A stretch of DNA of 64,000 nucleotides, from contig NZ_CP054705.1 in assembly GCF_016495725.1 (NCBI RefSeq), forward strand, positions 3,472,001 to 3,536,000. Reading direction: 5' to 3'. A program made the translations under genes and the position numbers. The notes beneath the pieces are model-generated. The model saw only the letters and a program-made list of their open reading frames with translations. It was not told where the DNA came from and did not search any database. How positions within the stretch are numbered: the first letter of the stretch is position 1; each line of letters starts with the position of its first letter. The stretch comes from Salicibibacter cibarius. Lineage in GTDB: Bacteria; Bacillota; Bacilli; Bacillales; Marinococcaceae. Positions 54,351-62,499 of the stretch are shown here, one piece after another.

Positions 54351-54379
54351 CTATCAACAACAGTCATTTTACCTGATAG
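54351..54379. promoter_or_regulatory. candidate LysR-type operator, site 4 (upstream of glcG-like copy 2/soxA)
   Basis: CTATCAACAACAGTCATTTTACCTGATAG, 72 bp before the gene. The inverted ends CTATCA/TGATAG enclose a conserved AGTCATTTTACC core. Spacing to the gene equals that of site 2 within two bases. Confidence 0.75.
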
Positions 54380-54450
54380 AAGATCTCTCTTATACTATGG
54401 ACAAATGCCCTGCATTTTGAAAATTCAACCACATTGGGAGGGAATTTGTA

Positions 54451-54879
54451 ATGAGCACATTAAACTTAAACGCTGCAAAAACCTTAATCGAAGCCGCTGA
54501 ACGTGAATCACAGAACATTGGTGTATCGATGGTCATTTCGATTATGGACGAGGGCGGCAACCTGATCGCCACCCACCGGATGGATGATGCGTGGCTTGCC
54601 AGTATCGATATCGCGCAAAATAAAGCGTGGACGTCTGTTGCTCTTAAAATGCCGACATCCAATTTGGAGGATGAGACGGTGCCCGAAGGTTCGCTTTACG
54701 GATTAAACACGACAAACCAAGGAAAAATTGTCGTGTTCGGCGGCGGGATCCCGCTCGTTAAAGACGAGAAAGTGATCGGCGCCGTTGGTGTAAGCGGGAG
54801 CACAGTCGCGCATGATGTGCAAGTAGCTGAGGCAGCTGTGAAAAAATTTGAAAGTGTGCAATTAAGTGAAATTCGGTGA
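54451..54879 (+). CDS. GlcG/HbpS family protein, copy 2
   Basis: 142 residues, ATG after GGGAGGG. Same family and near-identical N-terminal 75 residues as 49203-49616; differs at SNLEDETVPEGSLYG (SNLAEATVPNAELYG in copy 1) and in a longer tail (FESVQLSEIR). Lies directly before soxA with its start 19 bp downstream, so the two are co-transcribed. Its role in sarcosine metabolism is unknown; haem or flavin binding has been reported in the family. Confidence 0.87.
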   Translation: MSTLNLNAAKTLIEAAERESQNIGVSMVISIMDEGGNLIATHRMDDAWLASIDIAQNKAWTSVALKMPTSNLEDETVPEGSLYGLNTTNQGKIVVFGGGIPLVKDEKVIGAVGVSGSTVAHDVQVAEAAVKKFESVQLSEIR

Positions 54880-54897
54880 CACAAGGGAGTGGCCAAC

Positions 54898-56061
54898 ATG
54901 AACACGGATTATGATGTCATCGTTGTCGGCGCCGGATCCATGGGGATGGCAGCCAGTTATTATTTAACAAGACAAGGGGCAAAAACCTTAATGATTGATG
55001 CTTTTGATCCGCCCCACGCCAATGGAAGCCATCACGGTGAAACTCGAATTATTCGCCATGCATATGGGGAAGGAAGGGAATACGTGCCTCTGGCGATAAG
55101 AGCCCAGACACTCTGGGATGAACTACAGGAAGAAGCTGACGAAACGATTTTTGAAAAAACAGGCGTGCTCGGATTCGGACCTGAAGGCTCGGCGTTTATC
55201 GATGAAGCGATCGCGAGCTCCAAGGAATATTCACTGTCTCTTGATTTGCTGGACGCCGATGAAATCAATGAACGCTGGCCGGGGATACAACTTCCGAAAG
55301 GGTACAAAGGCTGTTTCGAACCAGAATCCGGCGTCCTTTATAGCGAAAATTGTATCCGTGCTTATCGGCAATTGGCTGAAAAAAATAACGCCACCTTGTT
55401 AACAAATACACCGGTTATGAATATAGAGACCTATGAAGACGGTGTTTCCGTCCACACGGAAAACGGCACATTCACATCAAAAAAACTTGTGATTAGTGCC
55501 GGGGCATGGAACGGGAAAATTCTGTCTAACTTAGGGTTGGATCTTCCACTGCAACCGACGCGCCAAACGGTTACCTGGTTTGACTCCGACCCATCATTGT
55601 ATGATGCTGGTGCGTTCCCTTCCTTTTTTGTCGATATGCCAATGGGCGTATATTATGGATTTCCCGGCTTGGACGATTATGGGTTAAAAATCGGACGTTT
55701 TGACGTCGGACAAAAAACCGAGCCGGCTTATGTCAACCGTGAATATGGGATTTTTCCGAATGATGAAGGCGACGTGCGTGAGTTTTTGGAAACATATATG
55801 CCTGAAGCGGCTGGAAAATTAAATCATGGCCGCGCTTGCATATTCACAAGAACGCCAGACGAACACTTCATTGTTGATCTCCATCCACAACATTCACATA
55901 TCGCTATTGCTGCAGGCTTTTCCGGACATGGCTTTAAATTTGCCAGTGTTATCGGAGAAATTTTGAGCCAATTGGCTTTGGACGGACACACCGAGCATGA
56001 TATCTCGATATTCTCCTTGTCGCGGCCGGAATTACAACAACCAAAAATACCGATAAAATAA
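54898..56061 (+). CDS. soxA: monomeric sarcosine oxidase
   Basis: 387 residues from ATG 54898 (AAGGGAG eight bases upstream; GTG at 54889 abuts the site). The FAD Rossmann motif VVGAGSMGMAASYYL starts near residue 9. NGSHHGETRIIRHAYGEGREYVPLA matches monomeric sarcosine oxidase of Bacillus, and the covalent flavin Cys is C314 in GRACIFTRTPDEHF, with AAGFSGHGFKFAS and TEHDISIFSLSRP at the end. Converts sarcosine and oxygen to glycine, formaldehyde and hydrogen peroxide. N-methyltryptophan oxidase is the related alternative, but the similarity to MSOX is stronger. Confidence 0.92.
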   Translation: MNTDYDVIVVGAGSMGMAASYYLTRQGAKTLMIDAFDPPHANGSHHGETRIIRHAYGEGREYVPLAIRAQTLWDELQEEADETIFEKTGVLGFGPEGSAFIDEAIASSKEYSLSLDLLDADEINERWPGIQLPKGYKGCFEPESGVLYSENCIRAYRQLAEKNNATLLTNTPVMNIETYEDGVSVHTENGTFTSKKLVISAGAWNGKILSNLGLDLPLQPTRQTVTWFDSDPSLYDAGAFPSFFVDMPMGVYYGFPGLDDYGLKIGRFDVGQKTEPAYVNREYGIFPNDEGDVREFLETYMPEAAGKLNHGRACIFTRTPDEHFIVDLHPQHSHIAIAAGFSGHGFKFASVIGEILSQLALDGHTEHDISIFSLSRPELQQPKIPIK

Positions 56062-56095
56062 CGAACAGAGAACATTTTTCTCTGTTCGTTATTTT
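56060..56095 (+). terminator. terminator of the glcG-soxA operon
   Basis: AACGAACAGAGAA (56060-56072) pairs with TTCTCTGTTCGTT (56078-56090), followed by ATTTTG; it begins inside the soxA stop codon. Confidence 0.88.
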
Positions 56096-56130
56096 GTCAA
56101 TCGCTTTTTCTGCTCGGAAGCTCCCTTTGT

Positions 56131-56400
56131 TCAAGGGTTATTTAACGTGCGGTCATGATGTCCGCAGTTACGTAAAATAATCGTATCTGGCTTTTGTATT
56201 TCGAAAGTGATCCGTAAATCCATGTTAGCGCTAGCTTCCCATATATCAGGATTCCGATAACCCTTCATTTTCCTCAACCTTAATGAAGGATGGGAATAAT
56301 CATTTTCCATTGTTCGCAAAGCTTTTTTGATGATTTTCTGTGACTGTGAATCCAATTTTTTATATTTTTTTATAAAAGGCTTCGTGAAGTGAAGTTCCAT
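56131..56400 (-). CDS. RelE/ParE-superfamily toxin
   Basis: 89 residues, ATG directly after the antitoxin stop (TAAATG). YafQ/RelE-like fold: FTKPFIKKYKKLDSQSQKII, LRLRKMKGYRNPDIWEASAN, DLRITFEI and a C-terminal LRNCGHHDRTL with the expected Arg/His residues. Probable mRNA interferase or related toxin. Paired with an AbrB-type protein rather than the more common RelB/DinJ antitoxin. Confidence 0.85.
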   Translation of the reverse strand: MELHFTKPFIKKYKKLDSQSQKIIKKALRTMENDYSHPSLRLRKMKGYRNPDIWEASANMDLRITFEIQKPDTIILRNCGHHDRTLNNP

Positions 56401-56712
56401 TTAGTTTTCCTCGTTCGCCCATCTTTCAGCCTCATCGCTATCAAGCCAATGGATCGCATCTTCCGTATTTTGAAAAGATTTTACTCGCCCTGCCTTAATA
56501 TCCTCTTCTGCTTCAAGTTCTTCTTTTTGCCATTCTTCCGTCCAAAACCACGCCTGATCTTTTGGGATTTCAACTGTGGGTACAATGACGATTCTTCCGT
56601 TCTCCAGGCGACATTCAAGCCGATCGCCCTCCTGCAAATTTAAAGCTTCCACAAACTCTTTGGGGATGGTGACTTGTGAACGTCTTTTAAAGCGAATAGA
56701 TTCACGCTGCAT
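56401..56712 (-). CDS. AbrB/MazE-type antitoxin
   Basis: 103 residues, ATG after GAGCGAGG. N-terminal SpoVT/AbrB swapped-hairpin DNA-binding domain (RRSQVTIPKEFVEALNLQEGD, RLECRLENGRIVIVP in sequence). The acidic, Trp-rich C-terminal half (FWTEEWQKEELEAEEDIKAG) would bind and neutralise the toxin encoded next. Probably autoregulated. The operon is two genes with adjacent stop and start. Confidence 0.85.
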   Translation of the reverse strand: MQRESIRFKRRSQVTIPKEFVEALNLQEGDRLECRLENGRIVIVPTVEIPKDQAWFWTEEWQKEELEAEEDIKAGRVKSFQNTEDAIHWLDSDEAERWANEEN

Positions 56713-57036
56713 CGTAGTACCTCGCTCCTTTATTGTGCTATTATATGTTTTCCTCTCGCGATTGATTATGCGAAAGTTTGATTTTCATACTTCATTCTAA
56801 CATAAAAATGTCATTTTTACATTCAGGACATTTGTCCGGTTAAACCATCCTCGACGTCGATATCTTCGATCACCTTTCCCATTTCAGTACCGGATGTACC
56901 TAATCCTTCAATACCTCAACAGGGTTGGTCATGTCAATGAACCGATTTGTATTTATTTCAGAGGCAATAAATACATTTAATCCTCTTTACCGCCCGATCA
57001 GAGCACAAAAAAAAGCAACCCTAAACGGGGTGCAAT
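56713..57036. other. intergenic region; possible gene remnant and terminator for the Pmp3-like gene
   Basis: On the minus strand, about 56965-56825, short frames read VFIASEINTNRFIDMTNP and, after a stop and shift, GTSGTEMGKVIEDIDVEDG, hinting at a decayed gene. At 57009-57041, read on the minus strand, GCACCCC and GGGTTGC arms followed by eight T (57009-57016 as A) form a weak terminator for the gene at 57037. Nothing else is seen. Confidence 0.4.
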
Positions 57037-57249
57037 TTATTGTTTATTTTGTGATTCTGCTATAATTCTCGCTTGTTTTTCCATTCGCTTGTCTTGCTTC
57101 TTTTCATGTACTACCAATATAGCATGTATGGCTCCAGGAACCCATCCCAAGATCGTCAATACTATGCTTATAATCCCCTGAAACGGCTTACCGACCAAAA
57201 AAACAGCAAGCGGGGGAAGCAAAATAGCTAACAAATACACCTTTATCAA
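57037..57249 (-). CDS. YqaE/Pmp3 family small membrane protein
   Basis: 70 residues. Two transmembrane helices with the family pattern: LLAILLPPLAVFLVGKPFQG, then IVLTILGWVPGAIHAILVV, and a basic tail. Pmp3/YqaE proteins are linked to membrane potential and salt or cold stress. Stands alone between the toxin-antitoxin pair and the GNAT gene. Confidence 0.85.
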   Translation of the reverse strand: MIKVYLLAILLPPLAVFLVGKPFQGIISIVLTILGWVPGAIHAILVVHEKKQDKRMEKQARIIAESQNKQ

Positions 57250-57383
57250 ACCCCTTTTTTCAAATATTGATTATACTGTACCATAGTTAACTATTTTTTA
57301 CCCTTGGTTTTTGTATCACTACAAAGCACAAATAAAAATGAACATTCTACCTTTCCGTTTGGAAACGTAAAAGCCTCCCACCA

Positions 57384-57803
57384 TTACACCAATAATTTCC
57401 TCATATAGTATTGGCATTCGCCTTCGATGGGATAGCCGTCCATCTTTCCTACGATCTCAAAGCCGTGCTTCATGTAAAAATCCGGTGCTTGCCAACTTAG
57501 TGTCTCCAAGTACATCATGCGGCAGGAATGATTCATCGCTTCTGCTTCCATTCGCTGCAACAATTGTTTTCCTAAACCCCGGCCTCGATAAAACGCGTCA
57601 ACGGCAAACAGCGAGATGTGCATATTGTTCCAAAAGATCTCGCCGTTAATGCCGGCAACGATGTTACCTCCATCCCTGATTACAAAACAGACGAGCGTCT
57701 TTTCCCGGTTGGCGAATGCCGGTCGCTTTGCTTCCGTATCAGCTTGCAGGTGGGCAGTGATCGCTCCTTTCGCTTCTTCATAATCGACACGTTCAATGGG
57801 CAT
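57384..57803 (-). CDS. GNAT family N-acetyltransferase
   Basis: 139 residues, ATG four bases after the thrS stop with AGAGGAAA inside the thrS end. GNAT motif A is VDAFYRGRGLGKQLLQRME near residue 70-88, then LETLSWQAPDFYMKHGFE. Substrate unknown. Co-transcribed with thrS and so probably under the T-box as well. Confidence 0.88.
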   Translation of the reverse strand: MPIERVDYEEAKGAITAHLQADTEAKRPAFANREKTLVCFVIRDGGNIVAGINGEIFWNNMHISLFAVDAFYRGRGLGKQLLQRMEAEAMNHSCRMMYLETLSWQAPDFYMKHGFEIVGKMDGYPIEGECQYYMRKLLV

Positions 57804-57806
57804 AAG

Positions 57807-59735
57807 CTATTTCCTCTCACCGATCTCCCGAGAAAGCTGACCGACAAACGCATCCAATGATTCGGTGTTCGTCTCTTTTTCTCCGTATTTACGGATATTC
57901 ACTTCATTTGCTTCCATCTCTTTATCCCCAAGTACGAGGGTGTACGGGATTTTTTTCGTTTGTGCTTCCCGAATTTTATAGCCAAGTTTTTCATCACGAA
58001 GGTCCGTTTCCACGCGAACACCAGCAAATTGCAGTTTTTCTTTGACCTGTTTGATATATTCAGCATGGATATCCGGGGAGACGGGAATGAGTTGCACTTG
58101 CACGGGTGCGAGCCATGTTGGGAAAGCTCCCTTATATTCTTCAATGAGAAAAGCGACAAACCGTTCCATCGTGGAGACGACGCCGCGGTGAATGACGACC
58201 GGGCGATGTTCTTTGCCGTCTTCGCCGATATAGGTAAGATCCATTTGCTCAGGTAAGTGAAAATCAAGTTGAACGGTAGATAGGGTTTCATCTTTTCCAA
58301 GCGCTGTTTTCACTTGAACATCAAGCTTTGGACCATAGAAAGCCGCTTCTCCGACTGCTTCCACATACTCCGTCCCGTGTTCATCCATCGCTTCTTTTAA
58401 TAAAATCTGTGCTTTTTCCCACATCTCATCGTTATCGACATATTTTTCCTTATCTTCCGGGTCACGATACGATAGACGGAAATAGTAATCGTTAATGCCG
58501 AAGTCGTTGTACACATTCTGGATAAGGTCAACGACGCGCAGAAATTCTTCTTTCATTTGATCGGGCCGACAGAAAATGTGCGCATCATTCAACGTCATGG
58601 CACGCACACGCTGCAGGCCGGCCAAAGCACCGGACATTTCATGGCGATGCATCGTGCCAAGTTCGGCAATGCGAAGGGGCAGCTCCCGGTAGCTGTGTAA
58701 TTCGTTCTTGTAAACCATCATATGGTGCGGGCAATTCATCGGGCGCAATACGAGGTCTTCGTTATCCATTTCCATCGGCGGAAACATATCGTCCTGGTAA
58801 TGCTCCCAGTGACCGGACGTTTTATAGAGATCGACGCTTCCCAGCACCGGTGTATACACATGGTCATAGCCGAGACGTTCTTCAATATCTGTGATGTAGC
58901 GTTCAATCGTACGACGGATCGTCGCGCCTTTCGGCAGCCATAACGGCAAGCCCTGTCCAACTTGTTGGTCGACGGTAAACAAGTCCAATTCTTTTCCAAG
59001 CTTACGGTGATCCCGTTCTTTTCGTTCTTCCAATAGACGTAAATGCTCATCCAATTCGCCTTGCTTCGGAAAAGCAGTGCCGTAAATGCGTTGCAGCATT
59101 TGATTGTTGCTGTCCCCGCGCCAGTATGCCCCGGAGATGTTCATAAGCTTGAACTTTTTCAGTTTCCCTGTTTCGGGCACGTGAACACCACGGCAAAGGT
59201 CGACGAATTCCCCTTGTTCATATAACGAAACCGTTTCCCCTTCGGGAATCGCGTCCAAAAGTTCTAGTTTCAATTCATCCCCTTGCGCTTCAAAGAATTT
59301 TTTTGCTTCTTCCCGGGACACTTCCTTGCGTACAATCTCATGGTTCTCATCGATAATCTTTTGCATCTCTTTTTCGATTTTTGGTAAGTCCTCTGGTGAA
59401 ATCGTCGATTCGGTCTCGATATCATAATAGAAACCATCCTCGATCACCGGTCCAACCCCGAATTTGGCATCGGGATACAACCGTTTCACCGCTTGCGCCA
59501 ATAAGTGGGCGCTACTGTGACGCAAGACTTCAAGACCTTCTTCATCTTTAAACGTCAAAATTTCGACCTTTCCGTCGTTCGTAAGCGGCGTACGTAAATC
59601 AAGCGATTGACCGTTTAATTTTCCGGCTGCCGCCTGCTTTTTTAAACCGGGACTAATAGCGGCCGCAACGTCTTCCAACGTCACGCTTTCATCGAATGCC
59701 TTTACTGATCCATCCGGAAACGTTAATTCTGGCAT
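57807..59735 (-). CDS. thrS: threonyl-tRNA synthetase
   Basis: 642 residues from ATG 59735 (GGAGATG eight bases upstream; the upstream extension reads through the T-box leader and is not coding). TGS domain ([16 protein letters not shown]), editing domain with [16 protein letters not shown] (HxxxH) and the [10 protein letters not shown] zinc motif, class II catalytic core (KPHH-type [13 protein letters not shown] near 335, [16 protein letters not shown]), and an anticodon-binding C-terminus. Length is normal for the family. Confidence 0.97.
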   Translation of the reverse strand: MPELTFPDGSVKAFDESVTLEDVAAAISPGLKKQAAAGKLNGQSLDLRTPLTNDGKVEILTFKDEEGLEVLRHSSAHLLAQAVKRLYPDAKFGVGPVIEDGFYYDIETESTISPEDLPKIEKEMQKIIDENHEIVRKEVSREEAKKFFEAQGDELKLELLDAIPEGETVSLYEQGEFVDLCRGVHVPETGKLKKFKLMNISGAYWRGDSNNQMLQRIYGTAFPKQGELDEHLRLLEERKERDHRKLGKELDLFTVDQQVGQGLPLWLPKGATIRRTIERYITDIEERLGYDHVYTPVLGSVDLYKTSGHWEHYQDDMFPPMEMDNEDLVLRPMNCPHHMMVYKNELHSYRELPLRIAELGTMHRHEMSGALAGLQRVRAMTLNDAHIFCRPDQMKEEFLRVVDLIQNVYNDFGINDYYFRLSYRDPEDKEKYVDNDEMWEKAQILLKEAMDEHGTEYVEAVGEAAFYGPKLDVQVKTALGKDETLSTVQLDFHLPEQMDLTYIGEDGKEHRPVVIHRGVVSTMERFVAFLIEEYKGAFPTWLAPVQVQLIPVSPDIHAEYIKQVKEKLQFAGVRVETDLRDEKLGYKIREAQTKKIPYTLVLGDKEMEANEVNIRKYGEKETNTESLDAFVGQLSREIGERK

Positions 59736-59765
59736 TTTTTCATCTCCTCCTATTTTTTCCGCACG

Positions 59766-60008
59766 AAAAAAAAAGCCCGCCCCAAAAAGGGACGAGCTTA
59801 ACCCGCGGTTCCACCCTCGTGCCTTGCCAATACGCAAGACGCTCGGACCGGTTAACGCCCGGGATGACGGCAACAAATACTGTTCGTTCTTCGTTGCAGC
59901 TCCGAGGTGGTAAACATCAGGATCGTCGATAAAAAGCTTTCAGCCGGCGGCTTTTCTCTCTGGGATCTTCATCCTGACATTCGCGTCCTCTTCCGTGCCT
60001 TTAATCAT
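59766..60008 (-). promoter_or_regulatory. T-box leader of thrS
   Basis: The 14-nt T-box core AGGGTGGAACCGCGG lies at 59803-59817 on the minus strand, next to a terminator GCTCGTCCC-TTTTT-GGGGCGGGC (59775-59797) followed by nine T. Upstream Stem I sequence includes GAGGACGCGAATGTCAGG and a TTTACCACC segment in which ACC is a plausible threonine specifier. Uncharged tRNA-Thr would relieve termination. The specifier assignment is tentative; the T-box itself is clear. Confidence 0.95.
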
Positions 60009-60015
60009 TGAATCC

Positions 60016-60044
60016 ATTATAAAAAGGTTTGTCGGAAAATGCAA
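60016..60044 (-). promoter_or_regulatory. thrS promoter
   Basis: Minus-strand TTGCAT (60039-60044) and TATAAT (60016-60021) with 17-bp spacing, placing transcription start near 60009 at the T-box 5' end. Confidence 0.75.
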
Positions 60045-60179
60045 GTGCTGCATTCACTAGTACAACGTAACTTAATCGCTCAATCACACTTGAAACCTTC
60101 TAATGATTGGTTCGTTTATGTCTATTGGCGGTTTCCTTCCGGCTTTCGAAGACTATTTTAATCACTAACGAGAGAGAGC

Positions 60180-60278
60180 TTTGGCGACCTATCTCCGGCT
60201 TTCGAAAGTCATTAGGTCTTCAACGATAACTTTTGACGACCTAACTCTGGTTCTCGGAAGTTGTTAGGTCGTCAAAAC
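60180..60278. repeat. GTTAGGTCGTCA palindromic repeat cluster
   Basis: A perfect 15-bp inverted repeat, TTTTGACGACCTAAC (60231-60245) and GTTAGGTCGTCAAAA (60263-60277), preceded by degenerate units GGCGACCTATCTCCGGCTTTCG and GTCATTAGGTCTTCAACG. Same family as 37053-37175. Confidence 0.8.
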
Positions 60279-60370
60279 AGATAGCCTCACACCGGTTCGG
60301 AAACGGTGTGATCACTTATTTCAGCCGTTCTGCACTAACAAGCCTCTTTGCGTTAATCGATATTAAAAAA

Positions 60371-60453
60371 TTTGGCTTTTCACCAAGCTTTTATGACGAA
60401 AAGCCTTAGTCGAAACTTATGCAGGTAAGAAAGTTGGTTTATACTTACCTGCT
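60371..60453 (+). repeat. dispersed double-hairpin repeat, copy 3
   Basis: TTGGCTTTTCACCAAGCTTTTATGACGAAAAGCC then GCAGGTAAGAAAGT-N6-ATACTTACCTGC. Same order and spacing as copies 1 and 2. Four bases are lost in the second hairpin's 3' arm. Confidence 0.78.
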
Positions 60454-60557
60454 AAAATATCCGTGGCGTCTTTGAGTCCCGATCAAACCAAACTAAAAAT
60501 ATTTTGGGGTATTTATGATATAATAGGAAACAGGTATGCATTCGATTTATCGATTTT

Positions 60558-60600
60558 CGATAATGAATAGGGTGATTGGCGTTACCCCCCCCGAAAGGGG
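60558..60600 (+). promoter_or_regulatory. 5' leader of the holin-like toxin with Shine-Dalgarno-sequestering hairpin
   Basis: CCCCCCCC (60585-60592), GAAA loop, GGGGG (60596-60600): the 3' arm is the toxin's own ribosome binding site. In addition CGATAATGAATAGGGTGATTGGCGTTA (60558-60584) is matched in inverted form by GATAACGCCAATCCCCTGTTATCG (60740-60763) beyond the gene, so mRNA ends could pair. Confidence 0.65.
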
Positions 60601-60608
60601 GTGATGCC

Positions 60609-60734
60609 ATGGCTTTGACGCTAATGATTTCGTTCTCCATGATGATCATAACACTCATCGCTGTCGTTGTCGCAATTTTGAACCAAAAAAATAGCCCCTT
60701 ATTCACAATGGGCAAGGGCTATTTTTTTCATTGA
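60609..60734 (+). CDS. putative holin-like toxin (type I toxin, small membrane peptide)
   Basis: 41 codons from ATG 60609 with GGGGGTG six bases upstream; too short for routine gene finding. The peptide is a single transmembrane helix (MALTLMISFSMMIITLIAVV, then VAILNQKN), typical of the 'putative holin-like toxin'/TxpA-type peptides of Bacilli. The end of the reading frame runs through its own terminator (AATAGCCC at 60690-60697 with GGGCTATT, 60716-60723, and a T-run), another feature of such loci. An antisense antitoxin RNA is expected from the minus strand; no clear promoter for it was found. Confidence 0.75.
   Translation: MALTLMISFSMMIITLIAVVVAILNQKNSPLFTMGKGYFFH
60690..60728 (+). terminator. 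terminator overlapping the 3' end of the holin-like toxin frame
   Basis: AATAGCCC pairs with GGGCTATT, followed by a run of seven T (60722-60728). Stop codon TGA is at 60732-60734. Confidence 0.75.
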
Positions 60735-60787
60735 AACTAGATAACGCCAATCCCCTGTTATCGAAATCAGAAGAATGGGTATCTATC

Positions 60788-60822
60788 GCGACCGCAGTTC
60801 CAGCTGTGGTCGCTTTTTATTA
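60788..60822 (+). terminator. second terminator-like hairpin downstream of the toxin
   Basis: GCGACCGCAGTTCCAGCTGTGGTCGC followed by TTTTTATTAT. On the minus strand it lies beyond the Na/Pi symporter gene, which ends at 60890, so it may also serve that operon. Confidence 0.75.
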
Positions 60823-60889
60823 TATGTGATGTTACCTATATCATACCACATTTTCAGGGGAAATAAACAGAGGTGCACACATTCATTCT

Positions 60890-62479
60890 TCAGACCATCC
60901 CCAATAACGTATGCGAAATATTCACCGAGTGTTGATGAATGCGGAGCATGCTGGTCATCAAGTCGGAAAATACAACGCTGACGGTGCTGCTTTCACTCGC
61001 TCCTTGATAGAAATGTTGATAGCGAAGCTCTCGTTCCATCCGTAATATTTTCGGGTTGCTGTGGATGACACGGATGGCCACTTCTGCGTCTTGATCCCGA
61101 AAGCCTTGAATGGCATCGTCAAAGCTTTTCATCACTTCTTCATAGAGTTCGGTCACTTTGGCTCGTTCCCATTCACTCAACCGCTTCCCGCCGTGATCTA
61201 ACTTCGCGATCGTTCGCGTCATGTCCTTCACCGTGTTCGCCATTCGTTCCATATCATTGTTAAAATAAAGCAGTTTGAGTGCTTCTTCCGATTCCCGGTC
61301 ATTCAAGTTTTGTTCCATCAATCGTTGCAGGTGGTGATAGGTTGCTTTATAAAGATGATCGATGACTTTTTCTTCGGCCACAACTGCTTCTCGGATTTTT
61401 TCATCTTGAATCATCGAAATCATATACGGAAGCATGTGATTCCGTATTTTTCCGGCTGCCCGTTCCAATTCCTTGCGCGCTTGCAATAGCCCAACGGAAG
61501 GAAACTGAACGGAATCGCGGTCGATATATTTCACATCTTTCGCCGGTTCCGTTTTCTCCGGCAAAAGTTGGACCATCCAATCGGCAAAACGGTTGCAAAA
61601 AGGGAGAAGCAACAGCATGTTCACGATATTAAAAATCGTATGCGCGTTCGCGATCTGGCGCTCTATGTCGCCACCCAAAAGCGGAAGTGCTTGCACAAAC
61701 AAACTCGTGAACGGCAAGAATACGAGAACACCGATGGCTTTAAAGAAGGCATGGGCAATCGCTGCCCGCTGGGCGTCTTTCGATGCTTTCAAGCTGGCAA
61801 TCATCGCCGTAACGACTGTGCCAAGATTGGCGCCATAAACCGTATACACCGCGGCCTCCAACGAAATCAAACCGCTGCTTGTAAGCGCAAGCGTGAGCGC
61901 GATCGTGGCCGCGCTGTTTTGAATAATCCCTGTAAATACGGCCGCCACAAGCACAAAAAGCAATGGGTACTCGGCAATCATCACTAAGGATTCCCGGAAC
62001 CATTCACTCGACTGCAAAGGCTCCATGGCCCCCGTCATCAAACCCAAACCGAAAAAAACAAAGCCAAAGCCCAACACAATCGAGCCATAAGAGCGGCGTT
62101 TAGAATCAAAAAGAAATAAAAGCATCCCGAGAATCACGAATACAAGGGCATAATCCGTAATCGCGAAAGCGATGAGTTGCACGGTCAACGTCGTTCCCAC
62201 CGCTGACCCGAGCAATACGCCCATCGCTCTGCGCAAACTGATCAACCCGGCGTTAACAAAGCCGACGATCATCACCGTTGCCGCCGTTGACGATTGTAAA
62301 ATGGCCGCAAGCACGATGCCGGCCAAGGCGCCGTACCATTGATTTTTCGTTACTTTTCGGAGAAACAGGTTTAGTTGATAGGACGAGGACGTTCTCAATC
62401 CTTCGCTGGCGACATGCATCCCGTACAAAAAGATCGCAAGACCGCCAAGGAGTTGAATGCTAACTTCGATCCAGTTCAT
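60890..62479 (-). CDS. Na/Pi cotransporter family protein with C-terminal PhoU-like domain
   Basis: 529 residues. Two Na_Pi_cotrans repeats: first with LLGGLAIFLYGMHVASEGLR, GIVLAAILQSSTAATVMIVG, LRRAMGVLLGSAVGTTLTVQ; second with TGIIQNSAATIALTLALTSSG and VYGANLGTVVTAMIAS (QSSTA/QNSAA signatures). Residues after about 330 form helical PhoU-like sequence. Exports or imports phosphate with sodium. It is 20 bp downstream of a PhoU-like gene. Start ATG 62479 has GAGCGAGA only weakly matching a ribosome binding site. Confidence 0.9.
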   Translation of the reverse strand: MNWIEVSIQLLGGLAIFLYGMHVASEGLRTSSSYQLNLFLRKVTKNQWYGALAGIVLAAILQSSTAATVMIVGFVNAGLISLRRAMGVLLGSAVGTTLTVQLIAFAITDYALVFVILGMLLFLFDSKRRSYGSIVLGFGFVFFGLGLMTGAMEPLQSSEWFRESLVMIAEYPLLFVLVAAVFTGIIQNSAATIALTLALTSSGLISLEAAVYTVYGANLGTVVTAMIASLKASKDAQRAAIAHAFFKAIGVLVFLPFTSLFVQALPLLGGDIERQIANAHTIFNIVNMLLLLPFCNRFADWMVQLLPEKTEPAKDVKYIDRDSVQFPSVGLLQARKELERAAGKIRNHMLPYMISMIQDEKIREAVVAEEKVIDHLYKATYHHLQRLMEQNLNDRESEEALKLLYFNNDMERMANTVKDMTRTIAKLDHGGKRLSEWERAKVTELYEEVMKSFDDAIQGFRDQDAEVAIRVIHSNPKILRMERELRYQHFYQGASESSTVSVVFSDLMTSMLRIHQHSVNISHTLLGMV

Positions 62480-62499
62480 TGTTCTCGCTCAACCTTCAA

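Noticed and set aside
59736-59876. 47-residue N-terminal extension of ThrS
   Set aside because: The extension covers the T-box core and terminator of the leader; the ATG at 59735 has a proper ribosome binding site and gives the usual ThrS length.
60452-60715. 87-codon minus-strand open frame downstream of thrS
   Set aside because: It is antisense to the holin-like toxin and its SD hairpin, and its composition reflects that strand; not a gene.
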